A stretch of DNA of 64,000 nt from NCBI GenBank assembly GCA_020744225.1, contig JAGMWG010000011.1:744001-808000 (forward strand), read 5' to 3'. The notes below the pieces were generated by a model. The model saw only the letters and a program-made list of their open reading frames with translations. It searched no databases and was not told the origin of the DNA. How positions within the stretch are numbered: position 1 is the first letter of the stretch; each line of letters starts with the position of its first letter. Shown piece after piece: positions 1 to 10,315 of this stretch. The translations under genes were made by a program, and so were the position numbers. This DNA is from Paraphoma chrysanthemicola (lineage: Eukaryota > Ascomycota > Dothideomycetes > Pleosporales > Phaeosphaeriaceae).

Positions 1-279
1 AGCACCGAGATCACTCCACTTGAGAGTAGGTCTGAGTGGATAGCACATCATTGTAGCTGCTGTATTCGCAATCACCCCCGCAAGGTGCGCAGAAGGTGCC
101 GTTCAGCACGCAATCCTACGCAATCTGGCAACGCTGTCTGAGTTGACACACCTCAGGTGTCCAAATATATTCATAGGCGGGATACTTATATACATGTTCG
201 ATCACTGTAGAGATAACGGACTTTTCTTCAGCAACCATATCGCAAAATTTGAAGCATCCATCTGAACCCATCTGTAGAT

Positions 280-1764
280 ATGGCGACCTCTAATGGTACT
301 AATGGCACAAATGGTGCTCAAGGCAATGCCAGAGACGTTCCGTCAACAGACCCCGCCGTGTGAGTGTAGGCACAAACTGTACGAAGATAGATATGGTGTT
401 AATCATTGTTCCCTCAGGTATGCGGAGTATGAGAAGAAATGGTCTTCGGTGCCGCAAGATGAGGCTGGTTGGCTACAACGTGCGCAAGAGGTAGCAGATG
501 TGCTGGCAGTAGATGCCGGGGTCCGAGAAAGAGAAAACAAATCGCCACGGGCAGAGGTAGCACTACTGAAACACGCTGGTCTCCTGAAGCTTCTTGGTCC
601 GAAGAAATATGGTGGAGGTGAACAGCCTTGGAGCGTTGGCTACCGGGCTATCCGCAAAGTTGCAGAAGCGGATGGGTGCGTGTGTTCGTGCGTCTGAAGG
701 AGAGTGCTGACCGTGATACAGCTCCATCGGAATGTTGTTGGGATATCATTTGCTGTGGTCTACGACTGCCAATGTTGTTGGTACTCCTGAGCAGGCCGAT
801 CAGGTCCAAAAGCTGGTCATCGAGAACAATTACTTCATTGGAGGAGCGGTAAATCCGCGTGACAGTGACCTGTCCATCAAACCCGATGGCAACAACCTCG
901 TCTTCAGCGGCTTCAAGCATTTCAATACTGGCGGCGTCATTTCAGACCTCACCGTACTTGAAGGCGTATACGAGGGCACTCAACACCATATCTTTGCATT
1001 GGCAAAGACGAACCAGCCTGGTATACAATTCTCACATAACTGGAACAACATTGGCCTACGTTTGACAGAGTCTGGGAGTGTCAAGATCGACAATGTCTCC
1101 GTACCGTGGTCAGATGCGCTGGGATGGGATATCGAGAAGAAAGAGCCACGTGCCGATGTGCTCCTGCTACCTTTCGCCGCGCTGTTGCTGCCGACGATTC
1201 AATTGGTGTTCAGCAACTTCTATCTGGGAATTGCTCTCGGGGCACAGGACTATGCTTCGCGATACACAGCGAAAGACACGCGTGCTTGGCCATTTGGTGG
1301 AGATGTAAATTCATCACCCTTCGCATATTGATTGTGCTAATAGGGAATAGAACAAAGAGAAAGCCACCGACGAGTTCTATATCCTCGAAAGATACGGCAA
1401 CTTCCACGCCCACTTGCGCGCTGCTGTTGCTTTGACCGACCGTGCGGGCGATCAGATCAGCCAGGTTTATGCCAAATACGGCGGAGACCTCGCAAATCGA
1501 GCAAAGCTCGGGGCAAGAGAACGAGGTGAGGTTGCGGAATGGGTGGCTAGTGCAAAGGTCGTCACAACCGACACTTCGCTTCGCGTCACTGCTGGCGTTT
1601 TCGAAGTCACTGGAGCGAAGGCTACAAGCCAGAGAGTTGGACTTGATCGGTTCTGGAGGGATGTGCGCACCCATACTTTGCACGATCCGGTCGCGTACAA
1701 GAACCGCGAGCTAGGAAGATTCCAGCTCCTGGACGAGATCCCAGAGCCAACATGGTACACTTGA
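280..1764 (+). CDS. Acyl-CoA dehydrogenase-fold flavoenzyme (DszC/thermophilic desulfurizing enzyme-like)
   Basis: Four exons can be joined in phase: 280-359, 418-675, 722-1304 and 1351-1764, giving about 444 residues. The introns are 46-58 bp with GT..AG ends. The protein reads as a complete acyl-CoA dehydrogenase-fold enzyme of the fungal DszC-like group. The helical N-domain contains EADGSIGMLLGYHLLW, the beta middle domain contains NNIGLRLTESGSVKIDNV, and the C-terminal helical domain ends in HDPVAYKNRELGRF. Relatives bind FMN or FAD and act as flavin-dependent monooxygenases on sulfur or nitrogen compounds, or as acyl-CoA dehydrogenases; the substrate here is unknown. The start is the first ATG of an Asn/Gly/Thr-rich leader, and splice phases are consistent throughout. 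A TATA-like stretch (cttatatac) lies about 90 bp upstream. Fold and family are confident; the reaction is inferred. Confidence 0.88.
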
Positions 1765-2321
1765 AGTGATTGTGAGATCATTAAAGAGCTAGATTGATCC
1801 GCCAAGGGCCTGCATTGCGAAGGATAGCGTGGAGATTTAGTACTTGCGAACGAGGCATAGCTATCGGACATATCTACCAATTCCTTCGGTGCAGCGTGAA
1901 TAAAACAGCGTGTTTTCGACCTCGATTAACTGTCCCCTCCCCACAACGACTATTGGCGTCTGAAGGGGTGTTTTGGTTGGGCTATCGTAGTTCGTCTGAA
2001 GTGATTTGGGCTGAAGGGCGATGAGTCAGCATCATTTGAGCTCAATTGGGTTTAATGATGACGTATCATCACACTTCACCGACGACGAAATAATCGTTGT
2101 GTATTGTACCGCGACTAGTCTGAGGAAGTTGTATATGCCTGCACCTGCACCGAAAATCACGTGCTCTGATTCTCCCATTAATCGCATCGCGTGAGGTTGC
2201 TGCACCTCGACCCGCATTTGCCAAGACCTGGTCTCCGCAGTGCCCCAAACCGCGACAAAAGTTACTGTGCGACCCAACTACACTTCGCATCTCCACTCCA
2301 CCCCACACGAATACCATCACA
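1765..2321. other. Intergenic, DszC-like gene to PAM17
   Basis: This is the 3' end of the flavoenzyme gene and the promoter of PAM17. The last 60 bp before the PAM17 ATG are pyrimidine- and ACC-rich, as in fungal 5' leaders. Short open frames on both strands look like chance. Confidence 0.6.
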
Positions 2322-3085
2322 ATGCTCTCACGGAGTGCTCTCTGCCCGGCGAGGGCTTTTGTGAAGCGATTTCCGCCAGCCATCATCGCGCCTATTACCG
2401 CTACGACACCCTCATTCTCCACATGCACACGAAACACCAAGCTTCAACAACCACAACGCGCCTTCCCTGCCGCCCGATGCTCCTTTACAAGCAGGATAAT
2501 CACGCGAAATGCGACTTCGGCGTCCTCACAAGCACCCGCTGGCACCGCGCCGACAGCCCCACCACAACTCACATGGAACGACTTCTTCGCCCTCCGCCGA
2601 ACTCGACGACGAATTGGCCAGGGATGCTCCGTTGTAGGCGCAGTTGCCGTGACATATTATGGCCTCACGACGATGATGACAAATGGTTATGATGCGACAC
2701 TTTCGGCTCAGCTCGGTGGTTTGGACCCGTTCATGCTGATGGGGCTGAGCACATTCGGCATGCTGGCTGTTGGCTGGCTCATTGGACCCATCTTCGGCAA
2801 TCAGGTGTTCAATTTGGCATATAGGGGCGTGCTGGCTGAATTTACTGCTGTGAGTCATGGTCAGCCTAGTACGTGGGAGGTGGACTGACATTGCGATAGA
2901 AAGATTCAGGCTTCTTCAATCGCATCAAGCGCCATCGAGTTGATCCTACCGCCTCATCGCTTGCGAACCCTCCACCAGACTACTATGGCGAGAAGATTGG
3001 CAGCGTGGCGGGCTACAGGAGATGGTTGAAGGACCAGCGCGCATTCAACCTCAAGACGGGAAGGTACCGGGCGGGCAAGCTATGA
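2322..3085 (+). CDS. pam17: Mitochondrial import motor subunit Pam17
   Basis: Two exons, 2322-2849 and 2900-3085, join in phase 0 across a 50-bp intron (gtgagt..gatag) to give 237 residues. Pam17 helps assemble the Pam16-Pam18 J-complex of the TIM23 presequence translocase motor in the mitochondrial inner membrane. Residues 1 to about 80 form a basic, Ser/Ala-rich presequence with no acidic residue. Two hydrophobic segments follow, at about residues 99-118 and 137-158, joined by a short loop, as in the family. The second exon supplies the conserved end, including RIKRHRVDP, DYYGEKIGS and GYRRWLKDQ. Length matches fungal Pam17, and nothing is broken. Confidence 0.93.
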
Positions 3086-3971
3086 GAAAGGGAGACAAAT
3101 CCTGTACTCGCACGTGAAATAATGGCCCTCAGGCGCTCTCAAGGCATTGTAATGGTCTGGAGTTCTTGGGAGCAAGCCAGGGATCGAACGAGTCTGCAGG
3201 ACTGGACTGAAAAGGGCTATTGTGGAAGATTAGCACGCGGAGCGAGATCTGCAAGCATTTCATTTTCTTTGTAAGTGTATCGAGCGTCGACTCTGGTTCG
3301 ACAATATCAGCATACAGGCGCTTCTGGCGTGCCGAGATCTCCTATGTCAAAATTTACCCAATGGCAACGAGTTGCTATTGTACTTGTACTCGTGTACTTG
3401 ACAAGCCAAATCTCCGTTCTCCGGATTCCATTCTTCTCGTTCCTACCTTGCATTGTCGGCAACAACCCCATTCGCAACCTGCACCTGGTGCAATCACGAT
3501 CACAATTGGTTTCCAATGCCTATGTCAGCCTCATTCCCATCGCACGGTCTATGCGACAGAAAGCTTTTCACACCTGCACTGGTGCACCTTAGGAATTACT
3601 GTTTTGTGGTATGAAGAGGAGATCTAAACAGGCCACTTGCGTAAACACGATGATGTCTATGCTTCGTTCTTCCCAATAGCCTCTTACGCACATACCATAT
3701 CGGGGCCGCACGGTCCGGCTTTTAGCGCCATCGTGTCCAGACGCCGCGCTTGTCTGCGGCGGCGTCCAATGGGCGTCAATTCGACAGACAGCCTCGTTGT
3801 GCCTATTCCTGGCTGGCAGCATGCAGGCATGCGCAGGCTGCGCAGGTCGCAAGGCTGAGTCTTTCAGCTTTTTACCTCTATACTGCCTATGGCATCTTTA
3901 GTACACTAACCTCTACACTGTCAATGGCATCTTGATAACACTCACCTCTACATTCCTCCTATCAATGGCGG
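3086..3971. other. Intergenic, PAM17 to NLR locus
   Basis: No gene is supported. A GC-rich self-complementary stretch (cgccgcgcttgtctgcggcggcg) lies near 3740-3765. The last 100 bp hold the degenerate 35-bp tandem repeats listed separately. Open frames in this stretch have no recognisable protein features. Confidence 0.6.
3874..3971 (+). repeat. Degenerate 35-bp tandem repeat upstream of the NLR start
   Basis: The unit begins acctctayactg and contains yatggcatct. It starts at 3874, 3909 and 3944, an exact 35-bp spacing. The first two units share about three quarters of their bases; the third is more diverged and runs into the start codon. It may be a promoter or leader element, or local duplication; the sequence does not say which. 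Confidence 0.65.
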
Positions 3972-4946
3972 ATGGCGCGCCTGCTGCGCCGCGACGATTA
4001 TACGGTGGGATGGGTGTGCGCACTGCCCGTCGAGCTGGCCGCCGCGCAGGAGATGCTCGACGAAGAACACGAAACGCCCCCTTATGACACGCACGACACG
4101 AACATCTACACCTGCGGACGCGTGGGTGAGCACAACGTGGTGATCGCATGTCTGCCGGAAGGCCAAACGGGCACCAACTCGGCCGCGGCCGTCGCTGTGT
4201 ACATGAAGTCGACCTTTCCATCAACACGATTCGGCTTGCTAGTAGGCATTGGTGGCGGCGTGCCGAGCGACGACGCAGATGTGCGGCTTGGAGACGTTGT
4301 GGTGAGCAAGCCGCATAACACGCATGGCGGAGTGGTGCAGTACGACTCAGGCAAGGCTACGCCGCGCGGATTTGAGCGGACGGGAGTGCTCAACATACCG
4401 CCAATGGTGTTGCTCAACGCAATTGCGAACGTGCGGGCTAAGCAGATAAGAGGAAAGGGAAAGCTAATGGAGTATCTCTCGAAGCTTGAAAGCCTGCATG
4501 ACTTCAGTCGTGACGCTGCTGGACCGGACGTTCTTTTTGAGACAGATTATGAGCACGTAGAAAGAGAAAGGACGTGTATGAAGTGTAGCAAGGAGCACAT
4601 AGTTCCACGGGAAGCACGGAGACAAGAAGTGCTGGTTCACTATGGAATCATCGCGTCAGGCAACCTGGTGATGCGGAGTGCGGCTGAAAGAGACAGGGCC
4701 AGCGCTGAGCTAGGCGGGGTGCTGTGCTTTGAGATGGAGGCAGCGGGACTTATGAACAGCTTCCCGTGTCTAGTTGTGCGTGGTGTGTGCGACTATGCGG
4801 ACTCGCACAAGAACAAGCGATGGCAGGCTTACGCAGCAGGGACGGCGGCAGCTTACGCGAAGGAGGTCCTGTCGGTAATACCACCGACAGAGGTAGCGGA
4901 GTCGCGCACAGTGCAAGAGACAACTGGCGTCGCATACGGTCAGTGA
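3972..4946 (+). CDS. PNP_UDP (phosphorylase-like) domain, probable N-terminal part of an NLR
   Basis: The 324-residue open frame is a nucleoside-phosphorylase-like domain of the kind found at the N-terminus of many fungal NLR proteins. It starts DYTVGWVCALPVELAAAQ, a hallmark of these receptors. The phosphate-site glycine loop is VGIGGGVPS, and the base/ribose-site segment CFEMEAAGL is followed by RGVCDYADSHKNKRWQAYAA. Catalytic-site motifs look intact, so the domain could bind or cleave nucleosides; that is inference. The frame runs out shortly after YAKEVLSVIP, where the linker to NACHT is expected. A phase-0 donor at 4875 (tcg|gtaata) would join the acceptor at 5206 (tgtacag) and the exon leading into the NACHT domain. 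That gives one protein of about 1541 residues (3972-4874, 5206-5260, 5314-8981). The alternatives are two neighbouring genes or a gene broken in the linker. Confidence 0.85.
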   Translation: MARLLRRDDYTVGWVCALPVELAAAQEMLDEEHETPPYDTHDTNIYTCGRVGEHNVVIACLPEGQTGTNSAAAVAVYMKSTFPSTRFGLLVGIGGGVPSDDADVRLGDVVVSKPHNTHGGVVQYDSGKATPRGFERTGVLNIPPMVLLNAIANVRAKQIRGKGKLMEYLSKLESLHDFSRDAAGPDVLFETDYEHVERERTCMKCSKEHIVPREARRQEVLVHYGIIASGNLVMRSAAERDRASAELGGVLCFEMEAAGLMNSFPCLVVRGVCDYADSHKNKRWQAYAAGTAAAYAKEVLSVIPPTEVAESRTVQETTGVAYGQ

Positions 4947-5205
4947 TGTGCTAGTTGTCATCAGGGCAAGCCAAAACTGATCCCTGGATAGAACGTAGCT
5001 CGGAACATTCGCCAAGCCCTTTCTCTAAGCGCAGAAGATTAGAATGGTCTGCGCTATCAGGAGACACTGTTGCACGGTCAGTGATTCGTTTTCCTCATGG
5101 CATTTTGCTGATGAGAAGAAAGCCAGGAAGACATTGCACCATTTAGCAAGACTGTTGTGGGTCAGATGAATGAACGTATGGTGTATCACTCTACATGATG
5201 TACAG
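4947..5205 (+). other. Unresolved linker between PNP_UDP and NACHT parts
   Basis: In the single-gene model this lies within a long intron (4875-5205). It contains a 12-bp direct repeat, acggtcagtgat, at 4936-4947 and 5074-5085, each resembling a splice donor (cg|gtcagt). It also contains an open frame at 4955-5146 whose basic stretch (FSKRRRLEW) resembles linker sequence but is in another frame. The apparent 26-bp GT..AG stretch at 4939-4964 is too short to be an intron. Confidence 0.5.
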
Positions 5206-8200
5206 AACTCGGGAAACTCTAACGAATCTATAGCAACGGCCGACCCCGCAATGGAACAAGGTATTTGAATCTACCTTCCTTCGCCATCGTGATGTATTGC
5301 TGACCTTGTGTAGGATGCCTTAGATCACTGTCTTTCCTGGAGCAAGAGTATCGCATTGATGATGTTCATACTGCCGTAGACACCTGCGAATGGCTTCTCG
5401 AAGACACAAAATACCATGCTTGGATGAAGGCGACTACGGGACTTTTCTGGATCAAAGGAGATCCTGGCGCGGGCAAATCAGTGCTCATGAAGCATTGCAT
5501 CAAGAGAATGCGTCAATGCAGTCCTAATGACCTTGTTGTTTCATTCTTCTTCCATGGCCAAGGAACACCCTTACAAAAGACTTTGCTAGGGCTGTTCCGC
5601 GCTCTCTTGGCCTCAATGCTCGAACACTTTCCCGAACATCTTACCCAGCTAGCTGTTAAGTTCGCAGAACGGGAGAAACGATACGGCAGCTTTGGCGAAC
5701 GCAGATGGGAATGGACCGAGAAGGAACTCCAGGAGCTCCTATCCAGCGTACTATCCAAAGGTACACATGCTCGGCCTGTCGTTATCTTCATCGACGCACT
5801 TGACGAATGCGGTGAACATCCTGCGAAGAACTTGCTAGCCTATTTCAAAGATTTGATGGCGCAGGCAGAAGGGGGGAATGCGTGTTTCAGAATCTGCCTT
5901 TCCTCGAGGCATTACCCGATCCTTGCCCTTGATACCATATCCTCGGTACAAGTGGAGGAAAGAAATATTCAGGATATTCGACGGTACATCCAGAAGGAAC
6001 TAAGAGACATTCGGCCGAAGTCAAAGCGCGAACAAATCGAGACCGAGATTCTGTCGAAATCCAATGGTGGATTCCAGTGGGCATTTCTTGTGACCAGAAC
6101 AATAGTTGACAAGAATTTGACCGGTATCAAAGCAGAGAAGCTAGTCAAAGAGCTCAATTCCTGCCCGCGAACTTTGGGTGAGATCTACGAAGCGATACTC
6201 GATAGCGTTCCGAGAACCGAACAGCATCAGATGGCGAAGCTATTCCAATGGGTTCGATTCGCCGAGAGGCCTTTATCCGCTCAAGAGCTTCGAGAAGCGC
6301 TTGCTACCGATCAGGACATGACTCATAGGACCATCTCCAAACTTCGAGCATATGAAGGATGGTCTGACTCTTTGGCCGATTTCGAAAGACATGTCAAACA
6401 CATCTCTAGGGGTTTGATTCGCTTTCAGAGTCGTGAGCTATGGGAGCAGTACGATCCGAATGGCGAAGATTCAGACCGCGAGGCTCAGCTTATCCACCAG
6501 TCGGTGGCCGACTTCCTAGTGGACAAGTTTGTCAACAGTGGTCGCATTCATGGGCCCATGGTACAATCTTCCGCGGGGCCTAGCCATTTCCAGATATCGA
6601 GATCGTGTCTCCGGTACATGACTCTAGAGGAGATATTAGAGAATGCTCACCTACCAAGAAACACTCTCTCATCAAAATACCCGTTGGCGCCGTACGCTGT
6701 GCGATTTCTTTTTGCACATATCAAGAAAGTTGAACTGGAGGGAGTCTACCAAACTGACCTGCTTTCTGTTATGCAATGGCTCCCAGATTCCGAGACGATG
6801 CGCAAACTTGCGACTCTCTGGAGAACCCTGGATCCTGATAGCATACACACGCCTCTGGGCTGGCCGTTCATTAGGGCGAAACCTCTACATGTCTTGGTGG
6901 CGTTGGGATCCATGAGTGCGATCGACGTGCTCTTCGAGTCAGGTTGCGATGATATCGATTGTAGAGATGCAGATGGAAACACACCTTTGATGCTCGCTAT
7001 CAGGGAAGGGCATCAAAATATCGCACTGGCGTTGTTGCGCCGATCCATCGAAAGCCGGGGTCGACATGAACACCATGACAACGGCGGCGAGTGTAGAGTG
7101 AGGGCGCCTCCCTTCTCACGCGCTGCAGACATCGACGCACAGAACCAGGACGGTGACACAGCACTCAACATTGCCCTCGAGCAAAGAATGGGCAAAGCCA
7201 TACTCGGCCTCATCGAAGCAGGTGCCGACCTCAAATATCTGGGACGAGAAAGTGCATTAGTGGCTCATGCTATCAGTAGCAGAGATGAGAAACTTCTCTC
7301 GATGCTGATCGAGAAGGAGGTGGATCTTGATGGCGCCGTGTACTTTGCAGTCAAGGATCAGCCACCCCAGAGAGACCTCGTCTTGGAACGCATCATCACC
7401 AAACTACTCGACGCTGGAGCTGACACAGCTAGATCATTGGATCTCAACGAAATTTCAGAGCCTTGGTTTTTTGATGATGAATTTGAAGATGACATGGATG
7501 ATACCGATGCTCTCGCAATAGCGTCCAGACGTGGTCTTACTGAGGTGGTGGAGATACTGTTATCCTACAATGCACCGGCAACCTTACCAAACCATTATGC
7601 AGAATGTCCCCTACTGATCGCAGTAAAGGGTGGTCACGGGAATGTCGTCAAATTGTTGCTCCAGAGAGCACCGTCGTCAGTCGAGATGGCAGATGATGAC
7701 GGTGAAACACCCTTTGGCCTAGCAATAGGCGCAGATCAAGCTGAAATCACAATGCTTTTACTCCAAGGAGGAAGCTTCTCAGCTACCAATTCGCTACTAA
7801 AAGTGTGCTTCCATGATGCCGTCCAGGGAGGAGCAACTGATGTTCTTGAAGTCATGCTCCAGCGGAAGCTCGTAGATGAAGCAGATCTTTGCTTGGCGGT
7901 ATTTTCCCGGGACGAAGCTGTGGTCAAGCTGCTGCTTGAGACAGACAAGGTCAACGTCGACGTCAATGCGAAGGACAACAATGGTGAGACGCCGTTGTTG
8001 CTAGCAGCACGAAACGGCGATGAGGATATCATCAAGCTGCTACTCAATGCAAAGGTCGACGTTAATGCGAAGAACAACTCTGGTGAAACACCGCTGTCGC
8101 TAGCAACGCGAGAAGGCGATGAGGATGTTATTAAGCTGCTGCTTGATGCAAAGGTCGACGTCAATGCGAAGGACCGCAATGGTGAGACACCGTTGTCGCT

Positions 8201-8981
8201 AGCAACACAGAATGGCGATGGCGCTGTAGTCAAGCTGCTGCTTGATGCGAAGGCCGATGTCAATGCGAAGGACCGCAATGGTGAGACACCGTTGTCGCTA
8301 GCAACACAGAATGGCGATGGCGCTGTAGTCAAGCTGCTGCTTGATGCGAAGGCCGATGTCAATGCGAAGGACCGCAATGGTGAGACACCGTTGTCGCTAG
8401 CAACTCATAATGGCGATGAGGCTGTAGTCAAGCTGTTGCTTCATGCAAATGTCGACGTAAACGCGAAGGCTACTGACAACTGGGCACCTTTGTTGCTGGC
8501 GGTACACGGCGGTCATGAGGCTATCGTTAAGCTGCTGCTCAGTACAAACATGGTCGACGTTGACGCAAGGGCCGAAAACGGCTGGACGTCCTTGTGGTTT
8601 GCAGTAGGAAAGGGACATACGGATGTGCTTCAATCCCTACTCAACACAGGTAAAGCTGACGTTAATCGTCGTGGCCCCTACCAGCGTACACCACTCTGTT
8701 GGGCTGTAATAAACAGACATGAGGCAGTGGTCAATCTACTCCTTAACACTGATACCATAGATGTCAATGCAAAAGATGTTCATGGAACGACACCGTTGTT
8801 GTGGGCGGTACAGATTGGATGCCCGGGCATCGTCAAATTGCTGCTTGCGACGGGCAAAGTCGATTTGGCTATTGAGGACAAAGATGGATACACACCTCTT
8901 ACGTGGGCGAAACAATACAACCAAAGGTCTATGGTGGAGCTGCTGCAAGCATATAGCCAGAGTCTCACAACTACATCGTAG
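5206..8981 (+). CDS. NACHT NTPase with ankyrin repeats (NLR-type receptor, central and C-terminal parts)
   Basis: A short exon (5206-5260), a 53-bp intron (5261-5313) and a long exon (5314-8981) read in one frame. The junction gives MEQGCLRSLSFLEQEY, then TCEWLLED, the usual lead-in to NACHT. The P-loop GDPGAGKS lies at 5457-5480 and the Walker B segment VVIFIDALDECG at about 5778-5813. A winged-helix-like region with HQSVADFLVDKF follows near 6490-6530. Ankyrin repeats run from about 6880 to 8960. The central ones are near-identical 33-residue units with DVNAKDRNGETPLSLA, two of them identical in DNA. Proteins of this architecture are cytoplasmic switches in fungal non-self recognition and programmed cell death; that role is inferred from the family. 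If this is a separate gene, ATG 5251 (MEQG...) or 5170 could start it. The frame is open throughout with no internal stop. Confidence 0.9.
8067..8462 (+). repeat. Tandem 99-bp ankyrin-coding units, two identical
   Basis: Units start at 8067, 8166, 8265 and 8364, exactly 99 bp (33 codons) apart. Units 8166-8264 and 8265-8363 are identical base for base. The unit at 8364 matches them for about 40 bp and then diverges; the one at 8067 is clearly related. This is the pattern of recently duplicated, internally conserved repeats. Confidence 0.95.
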
Positions 8982-10006
8982 CGAAGCACACACTCGATAT
9001 GGCATGTGAAGCACACGAGCATGAGAATAAGGTGCAACGACTGCCAGAGACTATAGTAGACACCAAGGCTAACGTTGATGCAACCGGGTAATCATTCGCT
9101 GTTGGGATGAGTCAAAACTCGAGCTGATCCACGTGCTAATTAGCTATCAAGTCAGACTAAATGAAAATCTTCTTCATTACTCAAAAAGCTGAAGACGGCT
9201 GACACTTTTGAAACATTTATGCTTAAGTGCGACTAGGAACGGCATGCAAGTACTGACATAGATTAAAACAGTAGAAGCTGGCTGGGCGCACGCTGAAAGC
9301 TTCCGAATGAGTTTAAAGGAAGGTAGAGATTTCTCTAAACAACATGTTTGTCATATAAAGCCCTCAGTGTGTCTGCGCTATCATGTTTAACTAGATTACC
9401 TCCTTACATGTCGTGAGACAGAAGCAGAAAATGACAACTCTTTGGGAGTAGCAGCTTCCGACTTTTGTCACGCCACACGCGCACCCAACATGAACTATGA
9501 AACGACCTTTTAATTGCACTAGTACAGGTGGGTGAAGACACTGCTGACATGTAAAACGCGCGGTAAAATGAAGCCGAGAGCGGGATTAGAAATCGGTCGT
9601 GTTGGCGACTGTATTCGTTCTTGTCGTGATTGGGCGTTTGAGAATACCTACTCGCATGCTTAAACGCTAGACCGAGACCTATAATGCTTCCAGAAAGCTT
9701 TGAAACAAAGAGATATGGTTGGTGTGTGGGTTAGACCGCCGGAGCGTGACGGGTAGTCGCGAACTTCATTGTGTTAGGGCGACCCTTAGCTAACAGCCCC
9801 AGCCTTACTATTATTCTGCATGTGCCTTGTTCAGCAACACATGCTCACCAAGATAGACCATAGCTCGCAGTATAAGATGGTCGGAAAGAACAAAGCTGAT
9901 CACTCAGCTACGAAATTCACATCCCAAAGCAGTTGTAAAGCCAGTGTCTTCTAAACCCACCCGTCATCAAAGCGATACACTCATTCCGACAAACCCAAAG
10001 ACTACA
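8982..10006. other. Intergenic, downstream of NLR
   Basis: The first 110 bp carry an eroded ankyrin-like segment (8999-9091), listed separately. Nothing else coding is apparent to about 9860. A TATA-like tataaga at about 9870 precedes the small open frame at 10007. Confidence 0.55.
8999..9091 (+). pseudogene. Eroded ankyrin-repeat fragment past the NLR stop
   Basis: Eighteen bases after the NLR stop, in another frame, a 30-residue reading contains HEHENKVQRL and then DTKANVDATG, followed by a stop. The spacing matches the helix-turn-helix end of one ankyrin repeat (GHE..VV.LLL....DTKA.VDA.G) in the upstream protein. The likely reading is a former terminal repeat cut off by a frameshift or stop. 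The match is short, so confidence is moderate. Confidence 0.5.
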
Positions 10007-10315
10007 ATGAGAAGCTTCCTCGATGAATCATACCTCCCTAGATCAATCTACCCGGACGATTCGAGGAGATTTCGAGGTTTGCAGCATAATTGCACCTTGA
10101 CACCAGCCGCAGAGCAGACTGGAAGGATTGCCCCTGCGAACAGTACATGCATCGAATCAAAACAGTACAGCAATGACTATCCAAAAATAGTGGTCCAATT
10201 AGTGGCCAGCAACAAGGAAAACGAGTTGAAGAAGTGGTCCGAGTCGAGAGAAGGGAAAGCGATACGGGTAGAAATGGTGGAAGTAGTGCGAAAAGAAGTT
10301 TGGGTTGCAGCTTGA
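10007..10315 (+). CDS. Small hypothetical protein (102 aa)
   Basis: This is an uninterrupted frame of 102 residues starting MRSFLDESYLPRSIYPDDSR. The second half is charged and possibly helical (KENELKKWSESREGKAIRVEMVEVVRKEVW). I recognise no domain, signal peptide or membrane segment. In favour of a real gene are a TATA-like element about 135 bp upstream and an A/C-rich leader (acaaacccaaagactaca) directly before the ATG. Against it are the short length and lack of any family match. Treat as tentative. Confidence 0.3.
   Translation: MRSFLDESYLPRSIYPDDSRRFRGLQHNCTLTPAAEQTGRIAPANSTCIESKQYSNDYPKIVVQLVASNKENELKKWSESREGKAIRVEMVEVVRKEVWVAA

Noticed and set aside
4939..4964. A 26-bp GT..AG stretch that would join the PNP_UDP frame to the next open frame in phase
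   Set aside because: It is well below the smallest working introns in this window (about 45 bp), and the frame it opens stops before the NACHT exon.
7736..8377. A 213-codon antisense frame over the ankyrin repeats
   Set aside because: Its repeated Ser/Ala/Leu sequence is the mirror of the 99-bp ankyrin units; there is no independent evidence.
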